64,000 nucleotides of DNA from Endocalyx cinctus. Its lineage: Eukaryota; Ascomycota; Sordariomycetes; Amphisphaeriales; Apiosporaceae. Below are positions 44,381 through 55,815 of the stretch, in pieces. The position numbers were made by a program, and so were the translations under genes. The first letter of the stretch is position 1; every line of letters starts with the position of its first letter. The notes below the pieces were generated by a model. It made no database searches. It was not told the DNA's origin and was given only the letters and a program-made list of their open reading frames with translations. The stretch spans positions 2,108,001 through 2,172,000 of the forward strand of contig BCKC01000004.1 of the NCBI GenBank assembly GCA_001600455.1. Direction: 5' to 3'.

Positions 44381-47300
44381 CTACTCGCTGACAGAAAGTT
44401 CCTCTTCGCCTTCGGTCGCTATGTATCTCTCCTCGTCATGTCGCGAGGATGAAACCAGTCCCAGATCCTCGCGCACCTCTTGTTGTATGCGGAGGAAGTA
44501 TTGCTTCAAAGTCACCAGGCCTCGTAAAAACCCGCGATCCGGCTCGTCTGGATGTTTTGGTGGGCATGGCTTGCCCGTAGCAAGATCGCCAGCAGTGACG
44601 CTGTTGGCAAAATCCGCTATCTTAAAATCGATTTCTTTTTTATTCTTTCGCCTCCTCTTCATATCTGAACCATCCTCCGTATCCGTTGCAAAATCCGTTG
44701 TGGAATCGTCTGCTGCTGTATCGTATCCATCCTCCACGTCGTCCGCATCATAGAACATAAGAAGACTGGCGGCATAGAATCGATACCCACGTAGTCGGCA
44801 CACAATTCTTTCGAGTCGATTGAGCTTCTGGAGAATGGTGGGAATGTGTCTCAATACGCTGCCGTAATCGATACCATCGTAAAGGAACATAGTCAAGGCG
44901 TCCTGGAATTCTTTACCAGCCTTCAGATTTCGTCCATAATACTTGTCTTTGAAGATGAATTTTTCCGATTTCGAATCCCACGCTTGAAGTCCACAAACCC
45001 TCACCCCCAACTCTTTAGAGGTGGTTGCCGCGCATTTACGACGCTGAGAATCTCGCTTCTTCTCCGTAGCTTCAACCCCATACTGCCGGGTACCCATTTT
45101 TAGGTCCATGATGCACGGTCGTTTCATTCCCGCGGTAAGATCCTCCAGGAGCAGGAAGTATTCCTGCCTCGAATCCTGTCGCGTCTGTGCTTCTTTAGGG
45201 TTGATAGGACGTGGGATCTCTTTCATGCCCATAATAGGACTAGGTAATTCTGACGGGACAACAGACGAATAGTTTGATTGAGGCAAAGATAATGCTGTTG
45301 AGGTCTCGAACTGCTCCGGCTGACGTTCCCGTTGTAGCTTATTAGCTATCATCTCCGACGGGGGGAAAATCTCGATTTCTCTCTTCTCTCTGTACCGCAC
45401 ATCATCAGCTTCTTCGAAAAACTTCAGGTCGCCACGCGCCTCTCCAACATTTTCCGGTTTCCGTCGAAGTTTACCACCTGAATAGCGCCGGTGCCGTCTC
45501 TGTTGAGGAAATTCGCCTGTCAATGTTTCAGGTTCCGGGGCACTAGTGCCGGTGACATCCTTTACATGCTCTTGTTCTTTTACTCTCAACAAACAGCTAG
45601 TTTCTGGCACTAAGTCGCTCTGGGTCTTTCCGAGGTGGGCCGGAGTATCTGTCATTCTCTGCTCTTCAAAACTCGAGGTCTTGACGCCATGAACCTCATA
45701 TCCAGGTGCAGTCATCTCGGAATTTGGCGGCCTCACGGAATGTTGGAACGATCGACGAGGTATTGAACGCTGATGGGAGGCTGGTTTGTGATGCTTGTGC
45801 ACGGCGATCGGTTGATTTAAGAAAGCGTCGTTGAAAACCTCGTTTCGCAACTTTTTGTTGACTGTTGTGGCGCCCCAGCTATTTGCATGCTTCTCCTCTA
45901 AGCTTGGTCGTTGCGATACAGATGAATCGGTGCCAGGTTGTGGAGATGAGTTGTCTCGGCCGAAAGATCTCGTCATCGCGGCGGAAGCGCTTTTCGGACG
46001 TTCCACGGCCGCACCACAGACTGACGGCTGGAGCAAGCTTCTTGGCACAATGTGTTGATTATCGACGAAGGTGACGGTAGGTATTTGGAATTGCGCGGAT
46101 TGCATTGACTGACTAACTATCCTGCGATGATGGCGGTCCTCCGACTTGAGCTTTTGTATCACATTGTTGGTCTCATTGACGTTATTTCCGTTCGATGCAA
46201 GATCAACCTCGCTCGGCCGTTTATCGGTAATGTTCTGGTTATCGTCCTTCTTCACGATCGACTTACGTCGCGGTTGCTTTTGAAAGGTGACATTAAGAAC
46301 ACCAATATACCTATACAAGAGGTCAGTTTGCTTAAGTAACAGGATATTTTCTCATGTAGGCTGATATGAACATAGACAAGTTATAAAATATGGGTTACCG
46401 ACCTCGGCAAGAATGGTAAAAGGTCGCGATGATATCTTTCGATTTTTTCATAAAACTCATTTTCCCGATTGTTCAGTTGTTTGCAGACAGCCCTTTTCGA
46501 AAATCTCCATAGAGTTGTATGGCCACCAACTTGATGATTATAGGGTATAAGTTCAATCGCTTCTCTAGGCAAACTTGGGCTCCGCAGCTGATCATAGATC
46601 GATTCTTGGTAGCACCCCGATGCTGGTCTTGACAACCGTGGAGGCTTTTCTTGAGACTTCTCAGGAAATTCTGTCTCATCCTCAACGGCGATTTCATCAC
46701 TACTATGCGCTAGGAGAGCCTCGGCATCCGTAATAGGATGCCCATTGCTCTTGAATAAATCGCGATTACTTTCGAGATCCCTCTCGATATCACTTTTACC
46801 TTCGGCTCTTGATCCGCTTGCTTTCACAAGCCATGGATGGAAATCTTTAGTAATCGAGGGCCGGGAGATAGGGCGCTCACGTTCGAGCTTATCGACAACC
46901 TGGGGACCTGGACCTGGAGACTCATCCAGTTCTTGATGTGGTAAAAACAAGGCAGACGATATTTTTTCCTCTGACGACTCGTCCCCTTCTTCATTGGCGT
47001 CGCAAACACCGGCAATATCGTTAGGCTCTCGGCAGAGCTGGGGCACGTCGCTAATAGAGGGCGGCTTGGCGTCATTGGACGGACTGTGAGTTTTAGATAG
47101 GATATCGCGCGTAGCTTGTGGCTGCTTTGTTCGAGATGGTAAGTCGGAATACCCAATCGACTCGTTTCGAACAGGGATGCTGAAATAATCATTTTCTGGT
47201 TGTCGGCCGAATATTGACGTGGAATCCGACATGCTTAGTGGAAAGGTCTGGACTCGCGATAAGCGTGGCGAACGGTGCCCCTCATCTGTAGATTGGGGCA

Positions 47301-48552
47301 AGGAAGATACGTCATGAGGGTGTAGGTTTTCTTCTTCGTGCGTTGGTAGAAAGCCACTTGATGGGGTATCTTTGGGTTGCGGCGGCTTGTCCCTTCTCCT
47401 GCCTTTCTCGTCTGGGAGAGCTTCCTTAAAAAATCTTAGACTGTGGCTGGCTTTGCGACTCCTTGTCGGCTCTACGCCAGCGAGCACATCGGTAATCGAC
47501 TTTTCAACTTGGCCGTCTTGTTGACCAATCACGTCGCCTGTGCCTATGGACCAAGCTTTCTCCGGTCCTAATGATACAGTTCTTTCAGCCCTCCATGCTT
47601 GATACTGAGCTCTCGTGTCCGTAGCTACGTCTGCACTCTCATCAACCACAGGGGGGGCGTCCTTATCGATATCAGGGGAATGCGACGGGGACGTGTCAAC
47701 GGCCGTTTCGCTATCCACCTCATCGCAAGCCGTTAGACGTAATCGTATCTCTTTCTCGGTGCGCTCCAACGATCGCACTCTTCCCCGAAATGTTATACTT
47801 GTATCCCGATACCCTGATGATATGGAAGTCGGCTCGCTAACTAGACCGGGCATTGTGATAGGAGATGTTACGGTGTCGGTACCGACAGTCTCAGAATGGG
47901 GGGTTTGGTGAACTGACGGGACAGGTGTATGTCTTGAAGGATCCGCCGGTCGTCGGGTGGTACCGAGCGTCAAAGAGACGCTTTCATTGTTCTGTCTTGA
48001 GCCATTATGAGGTTCAGTTATAGATTGTGCATTGCGCGCATCAACTTCAGTGTTTGGTAGGTTCTGAGGAGGAGATGTCTGAACAAGCTTCTGTTCGGAC
48101 CGTCGCTGTTCAGACTGAGTGGAAGTAGAGGGGGGAATACCACGAGCAGAAGCGAGAGCCTGCGAGAGCAACGAAGGACCGCTAGACTTTTGAAGGGCCA
48201 TAGGGGGCCTCGATTTTTTATTGCTCGGATCGACATGGTTGGCGGCGGGATTTGTTGGGAGGTGAGATGTAGAGGGTGGTGGTGGTGGTAGTGGTGGTGC
48301 ATTGACGGCAGGGTATGCTGGCGCGATAGGCGAAAGACTTGCAGCTGGTAATGCATGGTCAGGTTTTAAGTCGGAACCAGTCACAATGACGAATGAAGAG
48401 GATGGGCTGACAACGGGTGTCCCAGTGGCGGCAGGGGCACTGGAACTGACATTGTGACCGATACTGGCATTGTCATTGGGACTTGAGGCGTGGGGAGATT
48501 TCACCCGCATAGTGATTGGAGCGGGCTCCAGGTTAGCAAGTAGATCGGACAT
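44381..48552 (-). CDS. KCS1: Inositol hexakisphosphate kinase (Kcs1 type)
   Basis: Makes inositol pyrophosphates (5-InsP7) from InsP6 and ATP. Exons 48552-46403 and 46310-44381 join in frame (1,359 residues), giving [17 protein letters not shown] over the junction, a known feature of the family just before the catalytic core. The catalytic domain covers about residues 1100-1345, with the inositol phosphate site PxxxDxKxG as PCIMDLKMG (about 1113-1121), a SLL motif in AASLLMFYD, and the catalytic [11 protein letters not shown]. The N-terminal 650 residues are disordered Ser/Pro/Glu-rich, probably regulatory; the segment between the junction and the kinase core is also disordered. Length agrees with other mould Kcs1 proteins and exceeds yeast Kcs1 (1,050). 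Confidence 0.94.
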
Positions 48553-49084
48553 GAGGTAAGCATTTGGGTAAAAGTCTCTATGTCTGTATGAAAAGATATG
48601 GACAAATGGGTAGATTGGTTAGATTAATTCGTAAGAAAAAGAAATTGATTAAAAGCACATGTATGCTTGCTTCAGCTGTTTGAAAAAAAAAAAAAAAAAG
48701 GTACGAAACGTATTATTATCATAAATAACACTTGATCTCACACCTATAAATACTTCTACTTAAGTACCTAGGGTATGAAGAGGTAGTAGTATATCACTAC
48801 TAAAAGGTAAGTATGATTGGGTGTCTCTCTATGTAGTAATATCCTTCAGTATTTTCGGTACTTGATACTATAAGTATGAAGTACTTTTTAATTCTGTATG
48901 ATTATGCACCTCTGAATAAATAGTATAAGTAAATATAATAAACTTGTAATAAACTTATAAGGTAAGTAGAAACCTCAAAGATTCACGAGAGTTTGTTATA
49001 ATGACGATGACGATAATGATGATTAGGTAGTATGTCCACGGGTATAGACTGGTAGAGTAAGTTGTATTCCTTTGGATGTTGAAA

Positions 49085-49118
49085 TTATTATTATTATTAT
49101 TATTATTTATTATTATTA
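49085..49118. repeat. (ATT)n microsatellite
   Basis: Run of ATT triplets with one interruption, in the spacer upstream of KCS1. Confidence 0.9.
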
Positions 49119-49397
49119 CCTATGGAAAATATGAGATTATTGTTTATTTGGATAGGCGAGCGTAGACATTTGGTGGCGGAATCGGCACTAAGTGGAGAAT
49201 AAGAATGAAAGAATTTAGTGGTATTTGGCTTAGATAGCGTTCTTTTAGTGACAAAGAAATTCGCCTTCTTATTCAATATTTATCGAAGTAGAGCCCTAAA
49301 AATTCTATGCTAAGAGTCTTGGGGCCTTTAAGCGTACGGTATATATCTAAGTACTTAAGTACCTAGGTATTAAGTGAAAATTTAGAGGTCATAGAAG

Positions 49398-49427
49398 CCC
49401 TATCATACCCTATCATGCCTTATCATA
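49398..49427. repeat. Three tandem 10-bp units (CCCTATCATA type)
   Basis: Three adjacent copies at 49398, 49408 and 49418 with one or two differences each. Related TCTATCCTAT repeats occur at 49791-49810. Confidence 0.75.
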
Positions 49428-52400
49428 TAGGCCTACTATCGTATGGTACAGTAAATAGGTACTACCTAGCAGCCCTAGGTAATAACCTAGGCATTCAAGT
49501 AAGTGCTTAAAGTACTTAAAGTACTATACCTAGGTAAATTACCTACCTAGGGTAATAGGTATACCATTTACACTAAGCCACAGGAACACTATCCGGTACC
49601 TTGGGGGGCATGCACCCATGCGCGACCTATGCGATCTCGGCCTGACTACCACGTGTTGGATACCTTGATCCGTTGGTACATAACTGCGACGACATATGAT
49701 AACCTCGATTTCTTATCTCTAATCCCACCTACACATACATATACATATGTATATTGGATTGAACTACTATGTACTAAAGTGCTTGTATATTCTATCCTAT
49801 TCTATCCTATCCTATTCCATCTTATCCAGGAGCACTTCTACTTCTATCTTAGTAAATCCTATTATGAACACGTAGCTCCTTAGATCCCTCCTCTCCTCTA
49901 TCCGATAGTCTGCACCATTTATTCTTCTCTATATCACAGTTATTACTACTCAATCAGGTTGACCGTATGGAATGTCGACCTTATCGAAAAATGCACACCG
50001 CCGTCTAATCCTTTGCCCTGGCAGGCATACGAACCCTGGTTCGCCAGTCTACATATAACATGTACACCGGTTACGTTTTAAATAGGACGATATTACTCTC
50101 TGTAAACTAGGATAACAGCTCCCGGACTCGGTCCCGCAAGTCATTCAAGACCACGTTGTCATTCTTCAACCTTTCACAGGTTACGCGACAGAGAAAGAGT
50201 AAGACGCATTTACAGACCGTCTTTAGACGCGAACCAACCAAATTGAGACACGGCTACCTACTTAGCAGATGCTCTGATGAGAAATAAAGTTGCCGTTTTA
50301 TCTGTCAAGTAGTATAGATATTATCCTGTGCCAATTTCTCGCTTCGTTGGTGATCTGTTACATACCACTCGCGCGTGCCTTATCTACATCTGTGAAGACG
50401 TTCGAGCATTTTGTTGGGCTGCTTGTCATGTGCCGATCTACTGCTACCTAGGCACTTGCGCTACCTTCAGCCACATCGACGCGATACGTCTTCATGTCGT
50501 ACCGAGTACGGAACGGCACGTACAATGTCATATCTAATCAATCAGGTTCTTTCTCAGCTCCCAGATCGCAATTTAAGTGTGTAGTGCACTGGCAGACTGG
50601 TTGGAAATGCCAGGATCTCGAAACGGAATTAAACCTCATCCAATCATTTGACAACGTGCCCTTAACTACCGCTTCACCCACTACTATCCTCAACTTGATA
50701 TGTACGATGATGAAAGATTGCCTAAACTCACGTCGGATTCCACGGCTTTTTATTATATTTCCATTGTCCAACAACACAGCAGTACCCTAACTCTGCTTGT
50801 ACAATCGAGACATTTCAGAGACCCAGACATCCTCGGCACCCTTGTACAAGAAGGGGGAAAAAACGAATCTCACTTCTGCCGTTCGGAATGACTATTTCCA
50901 ATGTCACTTTACTAAATAACAATTCTCATCCATATTACTATACAACGTGGAGGCCTCTCACCGCTTCTCGAACCTCGGTACCCCATACTCATCCCCTAGC
51001 CAGTTCTAACCCCATGGAGAAAATGTAAAGAGAATGGACTAAAGTTTGCAGTACCGAGCTTAAGGTTTAAGCGCAGCAGAAGTCGTAAGATTAGAGCCGC
51101 CCACTAATTACTAGATTGAGTTATTTCAGTTATCTCATTACTGCTGTTCCCTTAAGCTTTACCGAAAGAAATGTCAGTCCCGTTTTGAAACTTAGTTCCA
51201 CATCTGACCTGCTCAGCTACCCGTAATATCTGCGGATGTTGGAATGCCGATTCAAGATGATAATAGATCATGTCCCCAGAGAAGATAGTCCTAAAACATG
51301 ACCCCCTTGGGGAAAAGCAAGCGCCGATGTTTACGGTTGATAAATCGGCTGTTGAAGGGAAATCGATTACGAAACATTCATGAATCTCCAAATATTTCAC
51401 CGGCCATACACGGTCACTCATGGCAAAATGCGCCTACTCCAGGCTATAGGTTTCCGATTGAGCGAATATCTAATGACAATAAGACAGGAAACGATCAGTT
51501 AAAGAAAGATCGGCAACGAGGTATTTATAATTGCACGAGCCGTTACGCTGAGATCGTCGTACACCCGTATATTTCACGCTTGGTCATTGTCCGTCTATAG
51601 GTTCTCATTCACTCTGTCGCTTAATTATAGTTTCGTATTCGTTCTCAAAAAATTGTCAGGCCACGATCAAACCATCGTGCGATGTGACAGGTACGTATTG
51701 GCACTCGGAAAGGTTTCCGGTTAACGAATCGTACCCCCCTCTTAAGTGATACGTGGTATAGTCGAGGCTAAAGTTTAACCTGCCTCCTTTTCCAGAATGA
51801 TAAAGTCGTGTTTCTGAACTCATACTAGTATGTATCCAGAACTTGCGAGTCAAACTAGGGAGACAATCAGATCAATATGAGGCTTTTGACACTGTGAAAT
51901 TTGGCATCACCTATGGGTTTTCATTCAAGAGTCAAGAGTTAAGGTTGGATGATTATCATAGTATGTAGAGGGTGATATTATTGCGAGGCGTCAGGGAATG
52001 GCTTTAGTATGGACCACCTATACCGTAGGGGAAGGAAATAAACGACGAGTTAAACTAGATTCTTTCCCGACAGCCTTGGATTACAGAATGTATGTTTATT
52101 CCTATCAGAAGGCACACGCGGGCATGTTAGGTGATTGCTATTGGAATATACATAATGAAGCCGAGCAGTATGACTGTTTACCTATACAAACTAAAGTGTA
52201 AGGTCCGTGAACATCCGATATATGAGGCATTTAATAAAAGATGCGGAAACCCAAGGCCGTGCCATAGGTTACTATAAGCAGCTGGTAGATTCTATAATTC
52301 TTATTGCTACCAGTTGCAGCGAGTGTCACTTGTGAGATGGTTGGTTGGGTTGACGGTTCACTGCTATGATAAAGGGCAGACGACAGTTCCATCTGGTAAT

Positions 52401-53531
52401 GGTTAATATATTCAAGTCTATCTCATCTCTGATATTTTATGCTGACATCCTGTAGCTAATACGCGATGCCATTATTCAATTATAATTAGTAACTAATATC
52501 TATGGATATACTTAGAACTTGCGATTTCTACTCCTTTAGGTTGCATGTAGAGTTCTAGGCAGCGTCGAGTTATTTTAACCGCCTGCGGAAGCAAGAGTAA
52601 TAAACGAAAGATATCTTAGGGACTGTATCGTCGTATTGAACTTCGTAAAGATTAATATTGGCGGCTTTGCGTTGTGTCCAACGCTCCGGCTACGATTCTG
52701 GTCATCACGTTTGTCCCCTTCCCCTACATGTAACCTGTCATCTGATCATGTTAGAACATACCTTCACTCAAGGACGACCTCTGAAGGTGATAGGATACGC
52801 TGCACTTTTTATGACGGGACACGAAGTATATCGTAACTTGCTCAGTTAGCCTGAGAAGCAGAAACTCTATTGACTGATACGCAGTGGCCTTCCGCAACGA
52901 CAATCAGGTTAAATTATCTTTATCCATTAACCAAGGAGCTCGTCAAGACGACCTCGTTTTAGTGACTCATGTCTGGTACCCAATACGGAAGAATAGTTCG
53001 CCAGGTCTGAGAGAAATGGCCTTTATATACCCAGAGTTTATGATGCTGTTCCTAGTACATCGCGAAAACCTACGATATCCAACCTGCCGAATAGCTAGTT
53101 TACCTCCAACACATGTGGCTCTATCTAATACGCCAAACACCAAACACTTCACGATATTTACCAACCCCTAATCTGCCTCTATCCTATCGAACGCTAAGGA
53201 TCTTCACAGGATATTGACATATGTATATATCGTCTCATCGGCTGAGAGTGATGATAATAAGTCGTAAGCAATGTCCTAAAGTGCTCTTCGGCTTCATCGG
53301 GAGTCAATCAATATTATTCAGTAATGGGAAGTAATATCTACAGAAAGGTCTACGCAACAAGGCGAGTGACCAGTTAGGTTGCTAGAGCTTATATATCTCT
53401 CACTAGAGGAGTGCAATATGTACCCTGAGAAAGATGACGCTATATGTGGATGCCGATGAAGCCGAGGTTAGACATCCTCTCAAGCTATGGTTATTTTTAA
53501 CATTGATATATACATAGTATGTCACTTGGTC

Positions 53532-53555
53532 TTTTTTTTTTTAAAAAAAAAAAAA
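53532..53555. repeat. T11-A13 tract
   Basis: Run of T followed directly by a run of A inside the gene-poor block, like the tract at 19113. No gene start is close by. Confidence 0.8.
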
Positions 53556-55815
53556 CAGTCTGAAGGCAGAAGCAACGCCAAACAAGGCCTTTTAAGGTCT
53601 GAAGTCCGGCCTCCTGCATAATGAAGTGTGTCGAATGAACCACCAGAAAAAGCTAACGTTCAAAGGCGTATTGGTACCTCGTGTTTAGATACCCGATAAA
53701 TCGATTCTCTATTTGAAGGGTACGAACAAAAGACAGATGACAATAATTAGTGCATAGCGGTGGTGGCTTATATCGAATGTTACTATAATCTTCCTGGCAC
53801 ACGTGGTTCTCGCATTCACAATCATCTCCGGCGGCTGGAGAAAGCATTGGACGAGCTGGCGTTTTAGCATCGCCCACTAAACCAGCGTCTTGAGAAAGCA
53901 GCACAATGTTTGGGTTATCTCAAAATAGAGCCACGAGAAATCGATATGACATCAGAGTACATAGCACGATGTAGAAGGATGATCCGACGTTGATTGACAA
54001 CGATAATGCCACTCAATACGACGATACGGAGGGGGCATTATTGACAACGAAGCTAGGAAATTTAGGGTTACGATTCGAGATGGTGCTGTCAGCCATCGCT
54101 TTGGTAAGGTCCCATGTCTAGTCCTCTTGAGGATAAGATGTTATGTATTAATATAATAGGGGCAGATACAGTCTTTGCTAATACTCCGTAATGTGTCAAC
54201 TATTAGCTCCGAATGGTAGCTAGGGTGAAATTATTAGGTTAGGATAGTAACGAGACGATAAAATTACGCATAGTAGCTGATTCATATTCGTTTCCGAAGG
54301 CAATACTGCGTACGCATAAAACTTGACAGGCGTGTGAAATTGGTTTAATTATTGCTTCATTGCTGGTAGGGCAGGCCAGGGCGGACGCATGCAACCCCAA
54401 GCCTCGCGGAAAGACCCACTTGTCTCCAGCTACTCCATACCAGGGATTTCATGACCTGGATATGTCAGTTCGTAAACTAACAGGCCGAATGCGAACCAAG
54501 ATCTCCAGATCTGCTTTAACGTTTTGGTGTGTTTGTAACTGTACTTGTACGCAGTACTTGTACAAACACCTTTGGATGTCGGGATAAAAATATAAAATTT
54601 CTAGGGTTATAGTAGTATACTTAAACTTAAGTTAGTACTTACATAAGTACTGCACTTTAGTATGTATACTTACCTAAATGCTCTATATTATACTGCACTA
54701 TATACGTGTAGGTACTATGTGTAGGTACTATGTATATGACAAACGTTGAATTAGTTCCGTGAATCTCGTTTTCGTATATCATTAATTCTAACCACCAAAC
54801 TTGAAAATACAGTCGATCTTTCTATCTCGTAGATATCATTCGTTTAATTTTAAGCGATAAATTGAGCATAAAGTATCTACATTTATGTCCTCTTAACGAA
54901 TATTGAAGGGAATTAGGCCAGACAATATGGACTGATCTAAGTGCTTAAGCACTTAGCAGGCAAATACGTAATAATGCCCAATATTTTTTTTTTTTTTTAA
55001 TAGGATATGCTACAGTAGCAGAATACGCTAGGTATCAGTAAGGATATTTACTTAGGTACTTATAATAGCCAATAAAACATACCTTAAGATTGCTAACCCT
55101 CGGCGTTTCATCCGCTACTAGGGTACTATAATGGGTTAGCTTCTAGCGATCACAGCAAATCCTTCCGTCATCTTCATTCACGTTCGATGTCCAGGTAGTA
55201 TCGTAGACTTACAAACCAAAATCTGGAACAGGTCTTTTCTCTCTTCCTCTCACTCAGCTTCAGCTATGTTTTTTTCCCTTCACTCACTCGTTAAATTCCC
55301 TATATTCCACTTTTATTAGTCTATCGTAAGCTTATTATTGATAAGGACAGGCATATTGAGTGTACTGTGTATAGTATTTTCTTCACTAAGTTCTAACATA
55401 ACAAATCTTACGTATTTTAAGTCTTGTCGCCCTTCGGTGCCCTTGTCGGCTTCTTAAGACCTCATCCTGTCAATGTATTCTACGCCTTAATATTAGTGTA
55501 CTTTCTTGTTTTTATTCTTTTTCTTCTCTTCTCACGTTGGTTGTTTTCATTTTAGTATTAATTCATTTCTTTCGCCCTTGTTTCTATTTTTTTTTAATAC
55601 CTTTCACGCACGCTCACTTATCGCGTCAACTACGTTTCAACAGTTTGTGGATTTATCCATTTTTGTTGTTCCTCTTATTAGCTCAATACTCGCGAAAGCA
55701 CCGACGGAAACGACTAAAAATCATACCGAGTCACAAAGCGGATATACAACATACATAGAACCCTCTTTACTCATATACGTACTGATTTCTTTGTTCTGTT
55801 CGCGCTGTTCCCCCC

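Larger units (their letters stand above)
48553..55815. other. Gene-poor AT-rich block, 7.3 kb
   Basis: The largest gap in the window. Only short frames occur (mostly 60-100 codons, several without ATG) and none has a domain. The outer parts (48.7-49.6 and 54.55-55.1 kb) are packed with GTACTTAAGTAC and TACCTAGGTA-like words. The middle (50-54.4 kb) has near-random composition without transposon ORFs, terminal repeats or obvious long duplications that I can see by eye. Confidence 0.5.

Noticed and set aside
49990..50050. Minus-strand GGGTTCGTATGCC resembling a tRNA B box
   Set aside because: The T-stem has a mismatch at its closing pair and no A box or acceptor stem is found upstream.
50000..54400. 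Remnant of a transposable element in the gene desert
   Set aside because: No transposase or reverse-transcriptase motif, target-site duplication or terminal repeats could be recognised by eye; a RIP-index scan would be needed to test for a fully decayed copy.
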